In this document: positions 12,101-24,100 of the stretch, piece after piece | Layout: each line of letters opens with the position of its first letter | Position numbering within the stretch: the stretch's first letter is position 1 | Origin: Cyanoderma ruficeps | Taxonomy: Eukaryota > Chordata > Aves > Passeriformes > Timaliidae | Length of the DNA stretch: 64,000 bases | Assembly: GCA_008694505.1 (NCBI GenBank) | Contig: VZDJ01000049.1 | Location: forward strand, 1,399,286 to 1,463,285 | Reading direction: 5' to 3' | Position numbers and translations under genes: made by a program | Notes under the pieces: model-generated | Told to the model about the DNA's origin: nothing | The model's input: the letters and a program-made list of their open reading frames with translations, nothing else | Database searches by the model: none

Positions 12101-15100
12101 GCCTCTCCCTGGCGGGTCTGCGGCCTCCCGGTGACAGACAGATTGATGGCATCGACCTTTTACCTGTCATCCTGCAGGGCAAGTTAATTGACAGGTCAGT
12201 GATTATCCCAGAGCTGCCAGCCCTGCTCCTGGCTGAGGGGATGCCAGATTTAGGGCTGGCTTCTTTTAACACCAGCTCACGGGTGTTTAATGTGAACTGA
12301 ATGGATGCAGCAGAGGTGCCCGCTGCGCTCCTGCTCCGCTGGAACAAGCCGGGCTGGGAATTCCTGACATGTGGCATGTTGCCACACACTGGAGCCTGGG
12401 GACAGATGAAAATGTCACAGGGTTAGCAGGGATCCCTGGAACAACATATGGCAGGAGGGGAGATAAAAGCCTGAGAACTGGAGCCTGGCTGGGGGAAAAT
12501 CCATTATTTATCACGGCAAAAGCTGCCCAGAGTGTGCTGGGTCCTTGTCCTGCTGCAGGGCTGGGAGGTGAAGGCTGTGCTGCTGCAGAGGGCCTGGAAA
12601 CACCAGGAAAATCCTCTTCCCAAGGTCCTGGATCTGGGAATGCTTCCGCAGGGATGGATTTGGGTGAAAGACCTGGAGTCTTTGTGTGATTGTCAGCTCT
12701 TGGGCACAGGCACCAAGATCTGACAGCACATCCTGCCAACAAATACTTCATTGGAAGTGCCAGAGGTCAAGAGAGGTCTTGGAGTTGGGATTTTGGTGAG
12801 GAATTTGGCAGCCTGGGAAATCTGACTACAGTCATATTTGGGACATAGATAGAAAGGAAACTTATGCATGAAAAACATTTTTGGAGCTCTCTTCCTTGTT
12901 GGATGAGAACCTGTGTGCTGTGAAATTCCTTTTGTGCCTGTTAAGCAAGGAGCACACCTGAGTGTTACCTTGACAGGAGCCTTGCAGGTTCCTCCAAACA
13001 GCCTGGCCCATCTTCTGGAAGTTTGGGAAGTTTCTTTGTTGTTTTACAAAAAGGGAATTTCAGTGCAGTCACCCAGCCCCTGCTTTGTCTCACAATAACA
13101 GTCACTCAAAGCACGTTGTGGCTTTTTTCCTTCTTTTTTTTCCTTCCTTTTTTTTCCCTAGGAAAAAAAAAAAGCCAGGACAAAGTTTTCTCAACCCCCA
13201 AAAACTTTCCAGGAGATGCAGTTGTTGTGTTCTTTTAAGCTTGAAAAGGAAAAAGCGATTTGGGAGGAAAAAGAAATAATTTACATCAGAATGTTGAGTA
13301 CAAGCTGGAATCCTCCTTCGAAACAGAAAATGTATTTTTTAAAAAGGAAAAACCTAAAACCTTCAATCAGGGGGGCACATAATAACTGGTGAAATATTGG
13401 CTGTTGATGGCAAGGAAAAGGAGGCTGGAGTGCTGTGTGGAATATTTTTGGGAGGTTTTGTTGATGGTGCTGATTTCGATCAGGTGCTGTACTTTGGCAG
13501 GTCTCTCTTGCTGCCTTTATTTCACTTCCAGGTGTGTTAAGGATGCAGGAATGGGCTTTTCTGAGAGCAGCTTCCCCTTCCTCCTGGTGACAAAGTTGTT
13601 TTCATTTCCCCTTTGTTCCTGGTGGCAGCTCTTGGTGACAAAGGAGGGAGGCTCATTGTTGCTGTGAGGCTGAAAGAGCTCTGAGGCCACTGCTGTCACT
13701 CAGACAGGGACATTTAAATTTCACCTTGCGTTTAGGGACAGGTTTTTCCAGCTGGCATCACCAGAGTGAGTCGTTTTTGGAGTGGTATCTGAGAAAGAAA
13801 GACAAAGGTTTCCCCTGACAGTGACAAACAGCTCAAGCCTCGTGTCCTGTCAGCAGCCCAGAAGAGCTGGAAGAGAGGAGCTGCACCAACAAATCAACCC
13901 CCTCTCCTGCAGATAATCCCTTCCAGTAAAATTTTGTGCTGCTCCCTCAAAAAAAAATCAGGAGTGTTTTATTGGGAAAACCAACAGGAACGTTGCTGGG
14001 ATGCCCAGGGAACAGCACAGATGCAGCGAGTGAGCTGCATTTCCTGGATGAATTATTAATTAGGGAAACCTCTGGGAAAAAATGCAGCTTTAGCAGCGTG
14101 TTTACATGCTGCAAAGTGAGGTTTGGGGGGAAAAAATGGGAGAGGAATTAAAACCACAGCGTGTCTGGCTGCCAGGTTGTTCCGTGTGGAGTTTCTCTGA
14201 GATGTCATCCAGAACACGCCAGCATCTGCTGTCCTCCCGGCCACCCCGTGCCTGTGTGACACTGCCAGCTCCATGGCAGAGCTGGGGACAGGAGCCTGAG
14301 CATCCCACAGCTCATGAATCCCACTCCTCCCTCCCAGCCAGGCACTTGAGAGCTGTTTGACGTGGAAACCGCCACGCTCCAGAGGAAATCCCAGGGGCTG
14401 AGAGTTCAAGGATTAACAATCACTGGCAGCCAAGCTGGATAATGTTTCATTCTTGCACCGTGTGAGCTCTCAACTTGATGAACACTTTAAGAAATGTTAA
14501 TTGAAAACCTTGCAGAGGAGACTATTAGGAGGCAGCCTGTTCCTGCCTGATATCCACATGGGAAGTGGGATGCCATTAAGGGGTTTGTGGCCCTTATCAG
14601 GAGGCTGGGCCCGGGCTGTTGGTGTTTCTCATGCAGCTCTGCTCTCCTTCCAGGCCCATTTTCTATTATCGTGGCAACGAGCTGATGGCAGTGAGAGCTG
14701 GGCTTTACAAAGCTCACTACTGGACCTGGAGCAACTCCTGGGAGGAGCACAACAAGGTAATGGCACAGGGACCTGTCCTGGAGTCACCAGGATCCTGGGG
14801 ACAGACACCCTTTAAACTGGGGGATGTCACCGTGCTTGAGTCTCCTCAGAGCTGCCCTGCAGGTTCCTGTTGGAGATCAGGAATATTTCTGCCCCAAAAG
14901 GGCTGTCCAGCTGCCCAGGGAGGTGATGGAGTCCCAATCCCCCTATTTAACAGCCACGTGGATGTGACACTTGGGGGGACATGGGGCAGTGGTGGCAGTG
15001 CTGGGGGAACAATTGGACTCGATGATCACAGAGGATATTCCAACTGAAATAATTCTGTGATCCTGAAAAACCTGAGGGGACTGGACTCTCCTCTCCTGCA

Positions 15101-18100
15101 ATCAGGGCCAAAGAGAGGAAAATGAGCAAATTCCAAGTTGTTCTGAGGGATGCTCCTTTTAATCAGCACTTAATCCCCATTAATATTAAACCTTCCTGGC
15201 TGAATTCTGAGCTTTTAGATATTCACCTGTGGTTGGAGACCCTGATCCTTGTGGGTCCCTTCCCACCCGGGATATTCTGTGATTCTGGGAAAGTCTGGAG
15301 GCTGGTGCCACACTGACCACGTGTCTCCACGTTCCTGGCACAAAACACCTGCTGCCCTGAGCTACTGAAATGGGACTGGGATGAGTGTGTTGGGTTTGTG
15401 ATGCTTTCAAAGGAAAGCTGTGGGAAAGGCACAGTGGAAAACACAGCAGTGGTTGAAAACAGTGAAATAAACGTGTTCAATCTGTTATCAGCACTTTGAT
15501 GAGCCCACATCCCACCGTGTAGAACATTTTATTTATTTTATTTATTTCCTGGCTGATCTCCCCACAGTTCGATGTTAAGCACTATAATTTCCTTTTCTTT
15601 TTGTGTCTTCCTTGGCTCTAAACTCTGGGGCATTTGCTGAGTGGCAGCTTCACACGTGTGCCTTGCTGCAGATACCTTCAGACAGGAACCCAGAGCATTA
15701 AGGCCCAGCTCTCAGCAGTCCTGACAGCAGCCTGGGCTTGGGGAGGGATTGTTTGCATGATTTCTTTTTTTTATGCCTTTTTGTTTTGAACTTATGGAAG
15801 GTCCTCAAGGCATCACAGGTGCAGAACTAAGTGCTGGTGACATTTGTGGATATAAAAGTGCAGGGATTCTTTCACTGGGATGTCCTGGGGGTAGAAGGAA
15901 GTGTCAGCTCCAAGGGAGTCATTTCCATTCAGGGCTGTAAATGTGTGTGCTTGTCTTTTTTCAGACTGTAGTGCTTCAGGAGTCAAAGCTGGTTTTACAG
16001 GGAGCGAGGAGGAAAGTAAAGTTGGCTCTAGGAATGTGTTTTATGCTCTGTCTCCGTGCTCATTCCACACGGATAAAATGAGACCATTCATTTGTTTTGT
16101 ATGTGAGTAAAAGCTGTTTATCACCCGTGGAGGGTTTTCCCTGGGTGGGAGGAACTGGGAGCTCCTCTGCCGGTGTGTTTGGGTGTCGGGGTGGCCTCCT
16201 GCTCTTCCCAGGAGCGTGGCAAATTCCCACAGGAATTCTTGCTCTCCGTGGTGATAAAAGCACATACCCTCGCTTCCAGTTGGGAAATAAATAACTCCCT
16301 GCATGGAGTTCAACCCATTCCTACACGTCTGAGTGTGGAACAGTGATAATGGGGACCAGCTACTCCTTCCAGAGGCTCTCCCACTGTGAGCAGTGGCAGT
16401 GCTGCAATTAAGGAATATTTATTTCTTTCCAAGTCTTTGTTTAACTGCTGTCTGATAAAAGTCAGCAATTATCCTGTACATCAGAGAGACGATTACAAAT
16501 CCACTCTCCTTCCTGCAGCTTGGATCACATGAGCTTGATGTGGGGAAAATTGGAGCACATTAGTGGCCAGAGCAGCCATTAACAACATGCAGAGGAAGCT
16601 GAGGCTGAGGTTTGTTCCAATTCTCCTCATGTCCTCGAGCCATTAATTACAAACCTCGCAAGTTTAAAAATAGAAATAAATCAGAATGCAGAGCAGCTCC
16701 ACAGTCCCCAGCCCTGCTGGAGGAGTTCCTAAGCTCACCTTACAACACAGTTCCCTTTCAGGGACTGGGCTTCCCAGCTGTGTTGATATTGGACTCTGGA
16801 ATCAAAAAGGCCACTTTGTTTGTTAATTCCATTTGAGAAACAACTATAAATCCATGCACATCTGTGGCGTTTGGAATTCTGTTGGCCTGTTAGTTCAATA
16901 AGGTTGATTTGCCATCCCAGTAGAACTCCAGCTAATGAGGATTTGTTAATTGTGTAGTCTTTAGAGGTCTTTCCTCATTGTGAATCCTTCTTGAAGTGAG
17001 ACTTCCAGATCTGAAACTCTGTGTGAAGGTCCCCACTCAGACCTGGAATATGTAGTTTTCCTGTCATCCCTTGGAAAGAGAGCTGGAGTTGGCCAGATGT
17101 GGCAAAACAGCTGCCTGCACATTTTGAAGAGGTTTGTTTTATGGGTAGGTGAATATTTCATGATTTTGACAGGGTTTGGCCAGCCCTCCTTTCACTTTCT
17201 GAATTCCCTTGGTAATTGACTGTGGAAAATCAGACACAGAAAACTTACCCTGAGTTTAATCCACATTTCTGTTCGACTTCCAGGTGAGATTATCTCATTA
17301 AAGCAGCCAGAACCCCATTTTCATGCTGATAGTGGAAAATGGGGAGCTGGTGCCCGTCCTGGCTCTGTCTGGGGTGACCAGGACGGTGAGGGAGGACGTG
17401 GCCCCTCACCTGGAAAGCTGTGTTTGACCGGGGTGTGAGCTGCCTCAGTAATAAAGGCTGTACACACAAATAAAAACGTACCAGGGAGAGACAGCCTGCA
17501 GAGAGCACAGCCCAGCAAGGCAGAACAGGGCTCTGAAGGCTCCTCTCCATTTGGCACTCGGAATGTTTACTCTGGAAACATCCCGTGCAGGCAGCACACA
17601 GGTTTACAGTCATCCTCCAGTCCCATGACAGCAACATGCCCTTACTGGTCTGCATGCTCTGCCTTATGGCCTGGGATTAGGCCTTGTCATCTGACACACT
17701 GATGAATTGTGCTCTTCTGTTCTTCCCGGGTTTTGTTTGTTTATTTTTTAACCCCCGAGCAATTTTATTTTTTTTTTCTAGTCTGACTCCTGTCAGGAAG
17801 TCTTGTAGTCTCTCTCAGTGCTGGAGGATGCCTTGATGCTGCCTTTTCTGCTGGATTAACTGGATTTCTTGATTCTTGAGGGGGTGGGCTCTTGAAAGGA
17901 TAAAGGGAAAGCTCACTGCAGAATCAAGTGGGAGTGAGCATTTTGTGGGACATTTTCCCTGAGGATTGATGCTTATTTGGAGCTGTTTACCTGCCTTCCA
18001 TCTATATAGGTGGCTCAGGTTTACATAATTTGACATCTCTGACATTCAAGAAGTGATAAATGGGACACAGAGAGAGAGATGAAAGGAAGCCTGACTTGAA

Positions 18101-21100
18101 AAATGTGTTTGTATTTTTAAACAGTTTGATAGAGGCAGAAAAATCTCCTTCCTGCACAGGGGCTGAGTCCCTGGTGCTCTAGGACTGGTGGGTAGAAAGC
18201 TTTTCCATTGTTGTTCATCTTTTTCTTTCCTTGTAACAAAAATCAGCAGTGATAAAAAATAGCCACGTGCAGGAGCAAAGGGACAACTGAGGATAAACCT
18301 GAGGAGATCCCTCCTGGACAGTGAAAACACACAGGACTTTTACTGGCAGTCACCTGTAAAATGCTGGGGGTTTTTTTGAAAGTAGGGGTCTGAATGGGTA
18401 AAAAATGGGTGTTTTCTATAAATTTACCAGAGTAGGCAGCAAATCCTCAGGAATTTCCTAATTTAGTGCTGCGTAGAGGAGGCAGGAATGGGATGTAGCA
18501 GGAGAAAGGAAATTTCCTTTTCCTTTTCTGTGCCTGCCCCCAAGAGTATCCAGCACAGAACAGCCCTTGCACCTCCCAAGAGCACTGATGCAAGAAGGGG
18601 GGGGGAATAATGAACGAAAAAACGTGGAAAACGCCCTTTGGTTGTGGGAGAGGGGCTGATAACATCAACCTTTGTGCTGTCAGCTCGTCCGGAGCCTTCA
18701 GTGGGATTCCTCCAGCGCTCCCGTGACTTTACAGGAGGCGCCGGCCGGCAGGCGCTATTGTTTTCCTGCGAAATGCCAAAGGGGTTATTCCAGTCAGGCT
18801 CCGCGATTGCCCTTCTCCTCCGCGCGAAGGGATCGATAAAGCCTTTTCTGCGCCGGGGATGTGAAGCCAAGCGGAACCTGACAAATAATGACATTTGATT
18901 GTGGTCCTGTGAGCGTATGAACCCGGCATCGATCCGAGCCGGCTGCGCTGCCCGTCTCCGGGGCCGCCCATCTCCGGGGGCTCTTCCAGCCTCTTCACAC
19001 ATTCGAAGCGATTTTGGGTGCACGGGCTTGAAGCTTGACACCCACCCTTGGAGCCGAGTGCTCATCCCGGGGAGGATTTCACCGGGAACGGCCGGGAGGA
19101 CAAGGACACAGTTTACCTGTGCTGTGGGAAACAGCAAGAAACGACATTCCGGGCTTTAATTAACAGCTGCGCTTTTCTCCTCACGCTGTTACCGTGGGTT
19201 TGGTGCCCTGGGTGGTGCTGGTGGAGCGAGGAGACCGGAGCAGGAGGCAGAGCTGGGCTGGGGTGGCTCCTGCCAGCCAGAGTGGCTGGGCTGGAGCCAG
19301 GCTGAGGGATTGCCAGAGGGCTCCCGTTAACACAAGTGGTGATTCCATCTCTTGGCAGGGAGCCCAAACTGGCAACCGGCTGTGTTTGTCTCATGTCTAT
19401 ATTGACACAGCATCTGTGGGCCATTTGCTCTGGAAATTAAAGCTGTGCAACCAAAGGCTGCTGCATCCCAGGGATGGAAAAACAACCCGGGCTGTGTGAT
19501 TGCTGAGAAGGACAGGGATGGTGAGCACTGGAAGGCTCACCTGGCGGGCAGGGAATGTTATGTTTTTATCAGAAGAATTGAAAGAAGGAGTTGCTGGAAT
19601 CTCTCCTGCACCAAACAGGTTTCTGTGGTGGTGCAAAACACTGTAAGAGCTGGGCAGGAGCTGAGCTGCTCTTGATGCTCTGTGTGGGCTCCCTTAGAGG
19701 GCAGGAGATGCTCCAGACAGGAGCTCCTGGTTTGGTTTTCAGGCTTTTGTGATGGAGGAGAAAAGCTCCAAGAGTTTGCTGGAACACGGGGAGTGACCTT
19801 TGTGCTGTGTTTGATCAGTGAGCCCTGCAGATCCCAGAATCCTGGAGGCTGGAAAAGCCCTCCCGGGTGATGGAGTCCAACCTGTGAGCAGTCCCCAGGT
19901 GTGGGCACTGAGCCACATCCCGTCCTTCCCTGGGCCCCTCCAGGGATGGGGACGCCACTCATTACCTTGGGTAAGGGAGCAGGGACAAAAACTAGGAATG
20001 TGCTTAAATTATTGATCCCCGTGTGTTGTTATGAAGAGTCTGACAGTAAACAGCTTTCAGGGATAACAGGAGAATGGATTTGGGTGGTGTTATCCTGGTG
20101 GGTAGGACAGGCTTAGGCAGCTCTTTTCCAGCTCCAGACATCACCAAACCTACCTATACAAAATAAATAATACTGAATTTTTTATATATATATAGATATA
20201 TATAGATNNNNNNNNNNNNNNNNNNNNNNAGATATATATAGATATATATCTCATTTGTTGATGAATAGATTAAAAAATCTTCGAAGCTCTCTCTGCAGGT
20301 TGAACTCACAGAGTACATAAAAATAGCAATATTCCATTTTATTTGCAGGGATAAAGTTGGAATGACTTAGAAACATCCTAAAATTATATTCTTGGGGTTT
20401 TATTTACTTACCTATTTATTTATTTGACTTTTCTCCACTAGACTGCTTTTGAAGAGGGTATTGAGTGCTTAAATTAGAATGACAGGTAGCTTTGGGCTGG
20501 TGGCATCAGGCAAATTGTCCCAGCACTTTCTTTCCTGGGAATCTTTGGGATTGTGTTCTGGAGTCTGGGCTACAAGGATTTCCTCGGAAACACGAGATAA
20601 AATAGAAACAGAGCAATGTCTAAACAAACACCCAAGAGACGAAAATCTTTCACACTGAAGCATTTGCAGCCGAGGAGCATTGTACCAATTAGCAGGCTCT
20701 TAATTAAATTGCTTGTTTGATTTGCATCCAAATTATAATTTGGATGTTATGAAGGCTTTGATACCTTTTCATTAACTGGTCCTTTTGTGGGGAAAAAAAA
20801 CCAAAACAAACCACAAAAATCTCTTTTCCTTGTGTGTTTCAGAGGCCTGTGGCATCACAGGGTGGGAAGGTCAATCAGTTTTGTATCCATTTAAAGTCCA
20901 TTATTGGTAGGGCCAATCCAACCTATCAAACAACTCCCTTATTTTTCCAGTCAGTGATTCAGGAATCTATAGCCCTGTGCAGATAAATGGGATTTCATGG
21001 GCTTCTAAACTTCTTGCTTTATTGAAAAGCAGAATATTAACTGCTCCACTGACCAGCTGTCCATTAAAAACGCGGGATATTTTTAGAAAATTGTTTGCCA

Positions 21101-24100
21101 ATCAAATCCTACCAACATCTGTAGAGAGCCTTTTCAGTTTGTTTTATAAGCAAATGCCACAGCTGCTTTCCCACTTCCATTGAAACATTCCCATTTACCT
21201 GCTCTCCATGTCTCTGTCCGTGTCTGGGGCGCTTTGGGATTGTGAGGAACAGCGTGGGAGCTGGAATTGTAAAGCCCAGCTTTAACACTTGGGGCCTGGC
21301 CTTGCTGGGCTGGGCTGGGCTGGGGGCCCTGCTTTATTGCCTGCCCAGAGAAATGACTGCTTTTGCTTTTTTGGCTCTTGCCAGGGTTTAAATGGGCTCT
21401 GGTGGCCCTGGAGGCTGCAGGCCAGGGATTAAGGAGCTCCCAACTGGCAGATGAGGGCTGGGGAAGGAGGGAGGGGAGCTGGCAGGGCTGGGGGCAGATG
21501 GGGCTGGCAGCTCTGGTGCCCACTTAACCCCTTGCTGCTCCCAGCTGCTTCCCCAGGACACTCCCAGTAGCTGTGCCCTTCACGTCCCCTGCTGCTGCGG
21601 GGAAAATCCCACCCTGTGCCCCCAGAGACGGTCAGGGACAGCCATGTGGGAATGTCCCCACTTCCTGCAGCACTTCCATCCTCACTGCCGTGCCCGGGTG
21701 AGTCCCTCAATACCAGCTTGCCACGAATCAAATTGAAAACGCAACAGTTTTTATAAAATTTACCAGATTTGCTTCATTTCTCTGAAAAAACTGATCCTTC
21801 AGGTGCTGGCAGGGGAGTTTTCAGGTGCCTGCTGCCTCTCAGGGTGTCTGCATGTCTCTCCTGGGGTTTTGGTTTTGAGCAGAGGTGCCAAGTGATCCCA
21901 TCTTCCTGAGGCCTTCCAAAGCCATAAAAACCAGGCAGAAAATCCCTTCCACGTGCAGAATTTTTATGATTCAACGCTTCCACCTCTTTGTCTTTTGTTC
22001 TGCCATTTCATTTTAATGAATATTTTATTGGGATTATATTTTTATAAGACAAGAACGCACGGCCTTCCTTCAGCTCTTATGTCAGCGCAACACCACTTGG
22101 TCACCTTATTTTACCCCACCAGCTCAGAATGTGTTTTGGAGATTGAAGTGGACTCTTGGTTTAAAATAATCCTGAGCTTTGTTGGTGTTTTGCTGGAGAA
22201 AGTGGCATCAACTTGAATTTTGCTGCCTGCTCTTCATCACCTTTGATGACCTCTCTCCTTTTTCCTGCAGGGCATCGATTTCTGTCCTGGCCAGAGCGTG
22301 GCTGGGGTGACCACACACACCCAGGAGGAGCACACTTACCTGCCCCTGCTCTTCCACCTGGGCAGGGACCCTGGGGAGAAGTACCCCTTGAGGTGAGCCA
22401 CTTCCTGGGATTTCATGAGAACTCAGCAGTGTCAGTGCTCAAAATTTATTTGCTTTGGTAGCTGGTTCTTGAAATCTGCTTAGAAACTGTCCCAGAAAGC
22501 CATGCTGAGGAACGATGGCTTTCCTGCTGGCTTTTTCTCGGGAGAAGGAAAGCACCAAACCTTGTTTTCAGGTGGTCAGGTGAGATGGGTGTGCACATGG
22601 ACTTGCCAGCCTGGTTGTTCCTGTTCTGTGTCCTGCAGCCCCTTGGGGAGGGGGAAAACACCAATTTTTGGACAGGACAGGGCTGAGTGCAGCAGGTTCA
22701 AACAGAGCTGCTGGGGAGCTGTGCCTTGGGGCTGGGAGTTTTGGGGCCAGGGAAGAAACAACCAGTGCTGTGGTGCTGGAATCTCTGGAGGGCACACTGG
22801 TAACCTTCCAGTCTCCTACCCCACTAAGGCAACTTCTCCAGAGGGTCTTTAGCAAGAGGACTTTGTACCCAATCCTGCTCCTTCCTCAGGCTCTCCTGGC
22901 TGTCTGAATCCATTTTCCTCTAAGCCTGGTATTGTAATATTTATCTCTGGCACACCCCATGCCCTGAGAGATTCCCGCCAGGATTGATGCAGTCAGCAGC
23001 CAGCAGAGCCCACAGAGAGCCCTGCCACCTCCAAAAACCCTCCCAGGGTGTCCCCACCTCCCTCCTTCCCTGCAGCAAATCCAGGGACACCTCACCAGTG
23101 GCTCTGACAGGGAGAGTGTGGAAATAAATCAGGCTGGAACAAGTGCTGCTGGGACTGCCTGCCCAGCCCGGGGTTTGTGCAGCAGCCCGGGGAGGCAGAG
23201 ATGTTTCCTGAGCTGACAGGGCTGCAATTACTCAACTGGTTTGAATAATTGAGTGGACACACTCACCCCATTCCTTGCAGAGGAACCGAGCCTGTGCTGT
23301 CCACTGGGTGTTTTCACTGGAGAGAGGAGGGGAGGGGAAATATTCCCGTCCCCTCTCGGTTAACAGAGCACTTTAGAGGTGCATCAGCGGCGGGTGAAGC
23401 TCTTTGGGAGCTCTGCTCCCGCTGCATTCCAGCACTAATGAGCAAAGCACAGCTGCAGCTCCAGGGCTGTAAATGCAGCTCAGTGAAACTGAACCTGGCC
23501 GGGATTCCAGGTGAGACCTGGGCAGTTTAACAACTGGATCATTTCCCAAGGGCCTGCAGTGCCAGGACACAGGGAATGGCTCCCACTGCCAGAGGGCAGG
23601 GTTGGATGGGATATTGGGGAGAAATTCCTCCCTGTGATGGTGGGCAGGCCCTGGCACAGGTGCCCAGAGCAGCTGTGGCTGCCCCTGGATCCCTGGAGTG
23701 TCCAGGGCTGGACAGGGCTTGGAGCAGCCTGGGACAGGGGAAGGTGTCCCTACCCATGGCAGGGGTGGGACTGGATGAGCTTTAAGGTCACTTCAAACCC
23801 AACCATTCCAGGATTCTGTGGTTCTGTTTTAGGAAATAAGTGTATAGAAATGATCTCTTTTTCCNGGTAGCAGTAACTGAACTGTAGCTTGCCCGCTGTG
23901 TGTGTCACCTTTGTCACCTGCTCCAGGTGAGCCTGCCTTGCCAGGAGATTTCACTGGATGATTTCTAGTACTCTCAACCCTAAATACTCTGTGATTTTGG
24001 GATTCTGTTTGTGTTTCCTCTGGGTTTGAGGCAGAGGAGCTCTTCCCTCAGAGGTGTTTGCAGCACCTGCTTCCCTGTGATTCCGCTGTTCCTTCCCACC

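Larger units (their letters stand above)
14757..22270 (+). other. GALNS intron 11 (7.5 kb)
   Basis: Largest but one of the GALNS introns. It contains CR1 fragments at 14868-15062, 15236-15298 and 19830-19935, a CpG-rich islet at 18700-19130, an ATATAG microsatellite with an assembly gap at 20187-20248 and an octamer/palindrome at 20720-20746. The 15.3-18.4 kb stretch is AT-rich with nothing I can name. Confidence 0.8.

Noticed and set aside
18463..19137. 224-codon minus-strand frame in GALNS intron 11
   Set aside because: No family resemblance, no flanking splice or promoter evidence of a gene; it coincides with a CpG-rich islet that lowers stop-codon frequency.
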